Assembly: GCA_905480565.1 (NCBI GenBank)
Contig: CAJQQW010000153.1
Coordinates: forward strand, 1-16,816
DNA: 16,816 bases
Direction of reading: 5' to 3'
Origin: an uncultured Halioglobus sp.
GTDB lineage: Bacteria > Pseudomonadota > Gammaproteobacteria > Pseudomonadales > Halieaceae
Below are positions 1-6,307 of the stretch, piece after piece; position 1 is the first letter of the stretch; each line of letters begins with the position of its first letter. The translations under genes were made by a program, and so were the position numbers. The notes below the pieces were generated by a model, which ran no database searches, was not told where the DNA came from, and was given only the letters and a program-made list of their open reading frames with translations.

Positions 1-14
1 AGGCACTGGTCGTT

Positions 15-1049
15 ATGGGATTATTTGAACGTTACCTGTCGCTATGGGTTGCTCTTTGCATTGCTGCAGGCGTCCTGCTTGGCAACCTGTTCCCTCCGGT
101 TTTTGCCGCGATAGCTCGACTGGAGTACGCCCACGTAAACCTACCCGTCGCTGTGCTGATCTGGATCATGATCTACCCTATGATGATTCAGGTAGATTTT
201 TCGGCAGTAAAGGACGCAGGAAAAAAGCCCAAAGGCCTGCTCCTGACTTTGGTCGTCAACTGGCTAATCAAGCCTTTCACCATGGCCTTTCTGGGTTGGC
301 TGTTCTTTCGTGTAATATTCGCCGATCTGGTAGACCCGCAATCTGCAACGGAATATATCGCGGGCATGATTCTTCTGGGGGTCGCGCCCTGCACGGCCAT
401 GGTTTTTGTCTGGAGTCAGCTGACCAAGGGCGACCCGAACTATACACTGGTGCAGGTTTCAGTGAACGACATCATCATGGTGTTTGCTTTTGCGCCCATC
501 GCCGCATTCCTGCTGGGAGTCTCGGAAATCCACGTGCCCTGGCGAACACTGCTGCTGTCTGTGCTGCTCTACGTGATATTTCCACTGGTTGCCGGCGCAT
601 ACACGCGGAAAAAACTTGAAAATGACGGCAGCACGATCTCACTGCAACGCTTCATTTCTCGTCTAAAGCCCTGGTCTATGATCGGTCTGTTGGCGACCAT
701 TGTATTGTTATTTGGTTTTCAGGCGGAAACGATTATCGGACGGCCACAGGCTATCGTGCTAATTGCCATACCGCTTCTGATACAGACCTACGGTATTTTC
801 GCAATAACTTACATTGCTGCTAAATGGCTGCGTCTAAAGCACAATATTGCCGCCCCCGCCTGCTTAATCGGCACATCAAATTTTTTTGAATTAGCAGTCG
901 CTGTCGCTATATCTCTGTTTGGACTGCACTCAGGTGCTGCGCTGGCAACCGTGGTCGGGGTGTTGGTGGAGGTGCCCGTGATGTTGTCGCTGGTGGCGTT
1001 TGCCAATCGAACCGCACATTGGTTTGAACATGACGATGCGACTATTTAA
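15..1049 (+). CDS. acr3: ACR3-family arsenite efflux permease (5' end may lie outside the window)
   Basis: An inner-membrane permease of the ACR3 (BASS superfamily) type, which in this family extrudes arsenite, As(III), using the proton gradient. The 344-residue protein is almost entirely hydrophobic, with about ten membrane segments. It opens with the family-typical [16 protein letters not shown]. It keeps the two residues known as functionally important in ACR3 proteins: a Cys in the fourth segment (C126 in LGVAPCTAM) and a Glu in a late segment (E292 in [11 protein letters not shown]). The length is close to the usual 340-370. ATG 15 is a reasonable start, but the frame stays open to base 1 (codons for A-L-V-V precede it) and only a weak AGG lies upstream. 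A longer N-terminus or a fusion to an upstream ars gene cannot be excluded. The 3' end overlaps the convergent GlpD-like gene by 8 bp. No arsR or arsC is visible within the window. Confidence 0.9.
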   Translation: MGLFERYLSLWVALCIAAGVLLGNLFPPVFAAIARLEYAHVNLPVAVLIWIMIYPMMIQVDFSAVKDAGKKPKGLLLTLVVNWLIKPFTMAFLGWLFFRVIFADLVDPQSATEYIAGMILLGVAPCTAMVFVWSQLTKGDPNYTLVQVSVNDIIMVFAFAPIAAFLLGVSEIHVPWRTLLLSVLLYVIFPLVAGAYTRKKLENDGSTISLQRFISRLKPWSMIGLLATIVLLFGFQAETIIGRPQAIVLIAIPLLIQTYGIFAITYIAAKWLRLKHNIAAPACLIGTSNFFELAVAVAISLFGLHSGAALATVVGVLVEVPVMLSLVAFANRTAHWFEHDDATI

Positions 1050-2652
1050 CTGTAGCGGAAAGGTATTCCTCAAGTCGATCGTCTGCGTCTTCGCCAAAGA
1101 GAATGCGGCAGGCCTCTCGCAATCCCGGCGCGCTAACAATCACCTCACGCTTCACCACCTGCTCAATCTTTGAACGCCGACGCATAAAGTCTTCCAGTTT
1201 TACAATCATCTCAAGGCGAGCAGCGAGCTCTATTTCACACCGGGTATACTCCGCGTTTTCAATAAGCAGTGCGGCAACATTTTCGTCCTCCCGGATGCTC
1301 TCCAGCAGGCCGAAGGCGCTCTCGGCATAACGTCGCCAGAAGCGTTCGGATAGAGGTTCGGAAGAGGATGGATCGGTCAGTGCATCCAGGTTCATCAGCT
1401 GTGCCTGCAGCATGAACTCCGCACGCAGATCATTACCGGGTTCACCGTACCAACAGTTGTCCACCTGGGGGACAGAAATACCAAGCCGCTGAACATGTTC
1501 AGCTATTTCATCCCCTACGTTTAAACAGTCTGTTAGCTTACCGCCAAAAATGCTCAGGTGTCGGCGCGCCTGATCCACCTCAATAATATGTTTGCGAGAC
1601 AACTGCACCCAGTCTGCCTCTCCGCCTTCCCCCTCAACCACCAGAGGACGGACGCTCACTCGTTCGGCCACGACGTTGTCTTGAGTCAGCGGAGGGTCAA
1701 TATCAAGCAGTTCATTGGCGTTCTCTAGGATGAAGTTTCTGTCCTCTTCACTGACACCAACCTCCGGCGAGCTAACCTGCGCATCTGTTGTTCCAATACA
1801 GGTTTTAGGGCCCATCGGTATAAGAAAAAACAGTCGTCCATCACTGGCGAAGAACGTGAGCACACGTTTGTTATCAGTGATCTGATCGACAATAAGGTGC
1901 ACACCCTTGGAAAAAAGATGGTGGTGAGCCGTGGCTTGTCCCGCTGACGTATTCTCGGCATCTGCCCAGGGACCGCAGGCGTTGATCAGGGCGTGAGATC
2001 GAATTTCGGATATTTCACCGCTGACCTCATCGCGGATCTGCGTTAACCATTCGTCTCCTTGCCGGGTCGAGTTGAGAGCGGTTACATAATTAGCTGCAAT
2101 ACAGCCAAAGTTGAGGCTTTTTCGGACAAAATTGAAAACAAAGCGAGCATCGTTGTCATACAGGTAACAGTCGGAGTACTCGAGCCCACCGGCCGCCTTG
2201 CTGGTATTGATCACAGGCTCCGTGGATTCGATCGCGCGCGCAGAAATAAAACGGGGGGCTCGGGTAGCAAAGCGACCCATCACCCAATAGAGCAGGCTGC
2301 CCAGGTAAATAAAAAAAGGCGGGAAACGAAAGCCTCGCTGCACAGTAGTTAAAAAACGAATCTCTTTGACAGTTGACGGGTAGGCTCGCATCAATCGATT
2401 TCTTGATTTACACAGCTTGTTCACGAGCAAGAATTCCAGACTCTCCAGATACTTAATGCCGCCCCACGCCAGGTTGGATGAATTCGAGCTGACCCCACCA
2501 GCAAAATCGCCCCTGTCGATCAACGCCACCCGTACGCCGCGGCCAGCCAACGACGCGGCGGCAACCGCACCATTGATACCACCGCCGAGCACCAGCACAT
2601 CAAATGGCTTCTCGGCCAGTTTTTTTACATTGCTGTCGCGCAGGGTGGACAT
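1042..2652 (-). CDS. glpD: GlpD-like FAD-dependent glycerol-3-phosphate dehydrogenase
   Basis: A flavoprotein of the GlpD/DAO superfamily. GlpD enzymes oxidise sn-glycerol 3-phosphate to dihydroxyacetone phosphate at the inner membrane and pass electrons to quinone. The N-terminal Rossmann FAD motif [18 protein letters not shown] lies near residues 22-39, followed by [16 protein letters not shown] (about 55-70), the equivalent of the GlpD SSASSK..HGGLRYLE block. Later come a SVRPLV segment (333-338) and the family-diagnostic FGGKLT (369-374), then a helical C-terminal domain. I chose ATG 2652 (536 aa) because GGAG lies 8 nt upstream. An ATG at 2715 would add 21 residues and overlap the LysR gene. 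The gene starts 35 nt after the LysR stop on the same strand, so the two are probably cotranscribed. The protein is divergent (NLAWGG in place of KLIHGG), so a related substrate is possible. The FAD-oxidoreductase class is secure, the exact substrate less so. Confidence 0.82.
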   Translation of the reverse strand: MSTLRDSNVKKLAEKPFDVLVLGGGINGAVAAASLAGRGVRVALIDRGDFAGGVSSNSSNLAWGGIKYLESLEFLLVNKLCKSRNRLMRAYPSTVKEIRFLTTVQRGFRFPPFFIYLGSLLYWVMGRFATRAPRFISARAIESTEPVINTSKAAGGLEYSDCYLYDNDARFVFNFVRKSLNFGCIAANYVTALNSTRQGDEWLTQIRDEVSGEISEIRSHALINACGPWADAENTSAGQATAHHHLFSKGVHLIVDQITDNKRVLTFFASDGRLFFLIPMGPKTCIGTTDAQVSSPEVGVSEEDRNFILENANELLDIDPPLTQDNVVAERVSVRPLVVEGEGGEADWVQLSRKHIIEVDQARRHLSIFGGKLTDCLNVGDEIAEHVQRLGISVPQVDNCWYGEPGNDLRAEFMLQAQLMNLDALTDPSSSEPLSERFWRRYAESAFGLLESIREDENVAALLIENAEYTRCEIELAARLEMIVKLEDFMRRRSKIEQVVKREVIVSAPGLREACRILFGEDADDRLEEYLSATVK

Positions 2653-2687
2653 TCGATTTGCTCCGTAAAAGCCATTTATTCCGCGTG

Positions 2688-3578
2688 TTAAGGCAGCCTC
2701 CAGTGTGCCATACACTGGGCAATAAAATCCCTCGAACTGTCGCTCAGGTTCTTACCCGCACGGTAGTAGACACCTACCTCCTTATCGATTCGGCCGAAAG
2801 ATACGTCACTCATGATCCGAAACCCGGCGCAATCTGGATGCTCCGCGAGCAGTTTGTCGCCAAGGAACGCTACGCCCATGCCCTCTTTTACCATGTGAAT
2901 GCGAAGTGACAGGCTGCTCACTTCCCAAACGGTACTGAAATGATCTCGCAACCGCTGCAGTGATGGCCGCATGTCCGGGCTATCCAGCGCCGACGTAATC
3001 AGAGCGGTTTCTTTCAGAGCCCGCTCATTCCCGTTGATCATGTCACTACAACGGGGATGGTGTTGGCTGACCACAAGGTGCCGCGACTCGGTATAAAATG
3101 GCACGCTCTCGAAGGCGGCCATGTCCTTCTGGAAGGGCCCCAGGCCCAGTTCCGCGTTACCCGACAAGACCGCAGATATAATACTTCGCGCCGGCATCTC
3201 CGCGATCTTCATACGGGTGTGGGGATGATCCTGGAAATAAGCGCTGATCAGGCCGGGGGCATGAGAGCGGTTCAGAGCGGCGCTGATCGCCAGGCTCAGA
3301 GTCTCGGTTTTGCCCTGCTTCAGCTGTTCTATGTCCTCTAATGTGCGCTGCTCATCCCGGAGCACGTCTACCGCATGCTCAAACAGCCGCTTGCCAACAT
3401 CGGTCAGCCGGAGATCCTTACCGCGCTGCACCAGCGGCGCCTCCAGTTTATATTCCAGTCCAGCGACGGCCTGGCTAACCGCAGACTGACTGATATGCAG
3501 CGCATCTGCCGCGCGTTTAAAACCGCCCTCTTCTATCACTGCACGAAACGCCCGCAACTCACTGTTTTCCAAACGCAT
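2688..3578 (-). CDS. LysR-family transcriptional regulator
   Basis: A cytoplasmic DNA-binding regulator of the LysR type, 296 residues, which is the normal family length. Residues 1-60 form the winged helix-turn-helix, with the hallmark pattern FKRAADALHISQSAVSQAVAGLE followed by FERxG-like residues (VQRGKDLRLTDVGKRLF). The rest (about 88-296) is the periplasmic-binding-protein-like effector domain. The ligand cannot be read from the sequence. It is transcribed divergently from the citrate synthase homologue (95-bp gap) and lies 35 nt upstream of the GlpD-like gene on the same strand. By the common LysR rule it probably controls the divergent gene and its own operon through the CTAAT-rich intergenic region. 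The ATG at 3578 is the natural family start. Confidence 0.93.
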   Translation of the reverse strand: MRLENSELRAFRAVIEEGGFKRAADALHISQSAVSQAVAGLEYKLEAPLVQRGKDLRLTDVGKRLFEHAVDVLRDEQRTLEDIEQLKQGKTETLSLAISAALNRSHAPGLISAYFQDHPHTRMKIAEMPARSIISAVLSGNAELGLGPFQKDMAAFESVPFYTESRHLVVSQHHPRCSDMINGNERALKETALITSALDSPDMRPSLQRLRDHFSTVWEVSSLSLRIHMVKEGMGVAFLGDKLLAEHPDCAGFRIMSDVSFGRIDKEVGVYYRAGKNLSDSSRDFIAQCMAHWRLP

Positions 3579-3673
3579 ATTAGCTTACCTAATAGACTAA
3601 TAAGTAAAATTAACTCTACTAATTATCGGCCCCGGTCTATACTGTGAATATTACCAATTTAAGGGCATAAACC
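3579..3673. promoter_or_regulatory. LysR/citrate synthase divergent control region with three CTAAT boxes
   Basis: This 95-bp spacer between divergent start codons is clearly more AT-rich than its surroundings. CTAAT occurs at 3589-3593, 3597-3601 and 3619-3623, the last two embedded in ACTAAT. A CTTA...TAAG dyad surrounds the first two boxes, similar in size to LysR T-N11-A sites. A good plus-strand -10 box, TATACT, lies at 3638-3643. The hexamer 17 bp upstream of it (3615-3620) is a poor -35 and abuts the third CTAAT box, as expected for an activator-dependent promoter. Repeats and -10 are seen directly; the operator role is inferred. Confidence 0.5.
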
Positions 3674-4810
3674 ATGTCGTCGAACGAGACCGTTTTTTCA
3701 CCAGACCTCGCAGGCATTGTAGTGGGGGAAACCGCTATATCTGATGTTCAGGGTGATAGTGGTGTTCTGAACTATCGCGGTATCGATATCAATGACATGG
3801 TCGGTACCCCTTTTCTGCATGCGGCCTGGATGGTGCTGTTTGGGGAGTGGCCAAACGCGCAGGAAAAAAGTCAACTAAAGGCCTTCATGTGTCGGCACGC
3901 CTCCCTGACCCATGACGAAATCGACTTGCTGGAAAAGCTTCCAAAGGGCCTCCACCCCATGCTGATGCTGCAGGGGATGGTCCCGCTGCTGTGCCTGCCT
4001 GAAGAATCCTCGCTGGAAATAGATCTCGACGCGGCGCAAGGGCTTTTTCTAGCCGCCAAGATTTCCGGACTGATCGCCGCGCACTATCGGCTCGCCCAGA
4101 ACAAGTCGATCCTGCAACCGGTACCAGGGAAACTATTTCACGAAAACTTTCTGACCATGTTCCACGGATCTTCCCCCTCGGAGGAGCAGCGGCGCATGCT
4201 TGATGCGGCGCAGATTCTGCAAATGGAGCACAGTTACAACGCAGGAACCTTCGCGGGTCGCGTCTGTGCCAGCACCCTGTCGCCTATCCAGTCATCGGTC
4301 TCAGCCTCTATCGGCACGCTATACGGCAGGTTGCACGGCGGCGCAGACCAGGCCGCACTGGAAATGGCCATGGCCATTGGTTCACCTGAAAATGCCGCGG
4401 CCCATGTCACAGAATGCCTCGCCAACAAGGTGAAGATCATGGGCATGGGTCACCGTGAATATCGCACCGTTGACCCCCGCGCAAAAATCCTGAAACCGAT
4501 GGCTGTCGAGTTGTGCCGGGACGACGAGAGTAAGCGCTTACTAGCAACACTCGTCGCAGTGGAAGAGGCTTGCCAGAAAGAGTTCTCTGCCAAGGGCAAG
4601 GAAATCTGGGCCAATGTGGAATTTTATAAAGGCGCTGTTTTCCACAGCCTCGGCATTCCAACACACTATTTCACCGCCATGTTTGCGATGGCCCGTGTCT
4701 ATGGCTATATCGCTCACTTCCTCGAATTCAAGAACGACAGCCGCCTGATCAGACCACGGGCCCGCTATGTCGGTCCGGCGGTGGGCAGTCGCAAGCAGTC
4801 CGCTGCCTGA
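3674..4810 (+). CDS. Citrate synthase-family protein (citrate/2-methylcitrate synthase-like) with Glu at the catalytic Asp position
   Basis: A 378-residue member of the citrate synthase superfamily, close in length to 2-methylcitrate synthases (about 375-390) and shorter than GltA (about 427). These enzymes condense acetyl-CoA or propionyl-CoA with oxaloacetate. The landmarks are in order: EHSYNAGTFAGR (185-196), GRLHGGADQAALEM (218-231, first catalytic His H221), GMGHREYRTVDPRAK (257-271, second catalytic His H260), NVEFYKG (314-320) and IRPRARYVGP (359-368). The third catalytic position, Asp in NVDF of GltA and NLDW of PrpC, is Glu here (E316), and HGGAN is HGGAD. Activity may therefore be altered. 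AAGGG at 3661-3665, 8 nt upstream, supports the ATG at 3674. The gene diverges from the LysR gene, its probable regulator. No prpB, prpD or acn lies nearby, so a methylcitrate-cycle role is unsupported. Confidence 0.85.
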   Translation: MSSNETVFSPDLAGIVVGETAISDVQGDSGVLNYRGIDINDMVGTPFLHAAWMVLFGEWPNAQEKSQLKAFMCRHASLTHDEIDLLEKLPKGLHPMLMLQGMVPLLCLPEESSLEIDLDAAQGLFLAAKISGLIAAHYRLAQNKSILQPVPGKLFHENFLTMFHGSSPSEEQRRMLDAAQILQMEHSYNAGTFAGRVCASTLSPIQSSVSASIGTLYGRLHGGADQAALEMAMAIGSPENAAAHVTECLANKVKIMGMGHREYRTVDPRAKILKPMAVELCRDDESKRLLATLVAVEEACQKEFSAKGKEIWANVEFYKGAVFHSLGIPTHYFTAMFAMARVYGYIAHFLEFKNDSRLIRPRARYVGPAVGSRKQSAA

Positions 4811-4823
4811 GCACTGCCTGCAT

Positions 4824-5555
4824 TCAGACCAGCGCGCGCTGATCCGCTGGCGTGCCCTGCGGCAACGTTAGGTCATCTACCCGTTCCCGCCAATCCAGCA
4901 AGGCAGGCGCGCGACCCATTAGCGCGCCAGCCTCTTCCGCCCGATCGAGCACAGTGCACATACTCGCCACAGCGATATCCGCAACAGACAGGTGATCGCC
5001 CACCAGCCAACCTGTGTCCTTGACAAGAATCTCGATGGACCGAAAGTGCTCTTCTATTTCCCTGCAGACTGACTCACGATCCTTGCGTCCGGTACCCTGA
5101 CCATACGCCTGGCGAGCAATGATGCGCGGAATGAGGGGCTGGAACAGCCTACGCATTATGCCCTTGTCCTCCAGCAAAAGATCTTCGGTTAGCAGTGCGC
5201 TGTTATTGGGCCAACTGCGCATGGTCAGATCAAAGAAATAAAGACTTTCGTCGGCCCAGTCCTCCACAAGACTGGCCTGAGCTGACAGACGCGCGTCGAC
5301 AGGAATGAGACGTTTCTCCGGATAGGTTTTCTCGAGGTAACGAATAATGTCGGTGCTGTCGGCGATCATGCGCCCCCCGTGCACCATGAACGGCGCCTTG
5401 GCTCGCGGATTGAGTTTCTTTATTTTTCGGACACCTGATAAGCCGTAATTCACCGTGTCGAAGGCTACGCCCTTGAAATAAAGGCAACGCCTTACTTTCG
5501 CTGCGAACGGGGACACTTGATACTGATGCAGTACGGGCCTTTGCATACTGGTCAT
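4824..5555 (-). CDS. Glutathione S-transferase family protein
   Basis: A soluble, two-domain GST-fold protein of 243 residues. The N-terminal thioredoxin-like domain (about 7-80) begins with LHQYQVSPFAAKVRR, where S15-P16 occupies the usual catalytic Ser/Cys position. It contains the conserved cis-proline (P55 in KAPF) and the glutathione-binding D-S-T motif (66-68, IADSTDIIRYLE). The C-terminal helical domain has the family fold motif SVADIAVASM. The family conjugates or removes glutathione on electrophiles, or acts in isomerase or lignin-ether cleavage reactions; the substrate cannot be told. I prefer the ATG at 5555, with AGGAGG 13 nt upstream. A GTG at 5594 would add 13 residues encoded across that ribosome-binding site, and another ATG lies at 5546. 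The gene converges on the citrate synthase gene with a 13-bp gap. A long structured region lies upstream. Confidence 0.85.
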   Translation of the reverse strand: MTSMQRPVLHQYQVSPFAAKVRRCLYFKGVAFDTVNYGLSGVRKIKKLNPRAKAPFMVHGGRMIADSTDIIRYLEKTYPEKRLIPVDARLSAQASLVEDWADESLYFFDLTMRSWPNNSALLTEDLLLEDKGIMRRLFQPLIPRIIARQAYGQGTGRKDRESVCREIEEHFRSIEILVKDTGWLVGDHLSVADIAVASMCTVLDRAEEAGALMGRAPALLDWRERVDDLTLPQGTPADQRALV

Positions 5556-5572
5556 GGAATTTAAGCACCCTC

Positions 5573-5592
5573 CTATTTCGCTGCTATTTCGC
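5573..5592 (-). repeat. Tandem 9-bp direct repeat in the GST leader
   Basis: CTATTTCGC occurs at 5573-5581 and again at 5584-5592, giving an 11-bp period of about one helical turn. On the sense (minus) strand this reads GCGAAATAG twice, and the second copy runs straight into the AGGAGG ribosome-binding site of the GST gene. It could be a two-site operator, a site for a translational regulator, or a chance or slippage duplication. Only the repeat itself is certain. Confidence 0.6.
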
Positions 5593-5600
5593 ACTTATAA

Positions 5601-5615
5601 AAGGGTAACACCCTT
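5601..5615 (-). terminator. Short hairpin followed by TTTTAT, weak intrinsic terminator or attenuator upstream of GST
   Basis: A perfect 6-bp stem, AAGGGT with ACCCTT, flanks a 3-nt loop. Read on the minus strand it is followed by a short T-run (CCCTTTTATAA), the layout of a weak rho-independent terminator. It lies about 45 nt before the GST start. It could end a small RNA transcribed leftward from the structured region, or attenuate GST. The tight loop and short T-tract keep confidence low. Confidence 0.35.
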
Positions 5616-5952
5616 CAACACGCCCTGTCCCAGAGGCTGGAGACGGCGAGGTGCAGGGGTCCCAGCCCCATGGCGCCTCAGGCAAGACTTTCTTCGAGGA
5701 GCTGCCGCCAGTGTGTGGCACTATCCATACTAGTCGTCGGCCGCGCGCGGGGTTCAAGCACCCCCACAAGAGGGGCTCTCCTCTCTGGTTACCGCGTCTG
5801 CGGGTACAGTCACACATGCCTCGGGTGTCGCCTGGTTGTGGCTCTACCCCTATGGTGAAAGACTCTTACCCGCAGTAGAATCGACAACCCCCTAACCAAT
5901 GAAAAAGCCAGCATTAGCATGGCACTGGCCAAATAAAGTGGAGACCTCCGAA
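5616..5952. other. Gene-free, hairpin-rich divergent region (possible structured RNA or long 5' leader)
   Basis: No convincing protein gene occupies the region between the GST gene and ppnP. Instead it is dense in inverted repeats. GAGGTGC (5648-5654) pairs with GCGCCTC (5673-5679) around an inner GGGG/CCCC stem (5656-5659 with 5666-5669). GCCA/TGGC lies at 5707-5710 and 5716-5719, GGGG/CCCC at 5749-5752 and 5761-5764, and AGAGG/CCTCT at 5769-5773 and 5780-5784. A 9-bp perfect pairing of CTGCGGGTA (5798-5806) with TACCCGCAG (5867-5875) is extended by AGTC (5808-5811) with GACT (5861-5864). The pattern suggests a folded RNA, but I could not match it to tmRNA, 6S, RNase P, SRP RNA or a riboswitch class I know. 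The strand is undetermined. Confidence 0.45.
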
Positions 5953-5960
5953 ATGTCGGA
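5940..5960 (+). promoter_or_regulatory. Hairpins over the ppnP ribosome-binding site and start codon
   Basis: The likely Shine-Dalgarno GGAG (5940-5943) is followed at once by CTCC (5946-5949). A second perfect dyad, TCCGA (5947-5951) with TCGGA (5956-5960), holds the ATG at 5953 within its 4-nt AATG loop. These could make mutually exclusive small helices that affect translation initiation. The base complementarity is seen; regulation is inferred. Confidence 0.35.
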
Positions 5961-6270
5961 ATTTAGCGACGTCACTATTGTTAAAGCTGCCAATATTTAT
6001 TTTGATGGCAAAGTCACCAGCCGCACGGTCAAGTTCGCCGATGGTACCCGCAAGACTCTCGGAATTATGATGCCGGGCGAGTACACCTTTGACACCGCAG
6101 AAGCTGAGATCGTGGAGATCCTGTCAGGGAAAATGGACGTCAAGCTTCCGGGCTCTGAAAAATGGCGTGCCTGTGCCGCAGGGGATAGTTTTGATGTGCC
6201 CGCCAAAGTCCACTTCGATCTAAAGGTCCACGAGGTAACCGACTACTGCTGTTCCTATGTTGCGGGGTAA
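5953..6270 (+). CDS. ppnP: Pyrimidine/purine nucleoside phosphorylase PpnP (YaiE/DUF1255)
   Basis: A small cytoplasmic cupin-fold protein of 105 residues; E. coli PpnP has 94. The family carries out phosphorolysis of diverse nucleosides to free base and ribose 1-phosphate, in nucleoside salvage. The family pattern is clear: [11 protein letters not shown] near the N-terminus, [23 protein letters not shown] in the core, then [16 protein letters not shown] and a C-terminal DYCCSYV (compare E. coli FNVPGHSEFHLQV..YLCRYL). I chose ATG 5953 because GGAG lies 9 nt upstream and homologues begin near here. An in-frame ATG at 5899 would add 18 residues unlike the family and has no ribosome-binding site. 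The gene stops just before the oppA-like frame on the same strand, so it may be the first gene of that transcription unit. Confidence 0.92.
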   Translation: MSEFSDVTIVKAANIYFDGKVTSRTVKFADGTRKTLGIMMPGEYTFDTAEAEIVEILSGKMDVKLPGSEKWRACAAGDSFDVPAKVHFDLKVHEVTDYCCSYVAG

Positions 6271-6307
6271 ACTGCGTTAAATAGATAACAACAGCGAGCG
6301 ACCAACT

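Noticed and set aside
44..619. 191-codon plus-strand frame within acr3
   Set aside because: Alternative frame of the permease gene, rich in Arg, Gly, His and Cys; not protein-like.
5749..5765. tRNA-like T-arm (GGTTCAAGC between G and C runs) in the structured spacer
   Set aside because: The closing G-C pair after the loop is replaced by G-A, no anticodon or D arm sits upstream, and no acceptor stem or CCA follows.
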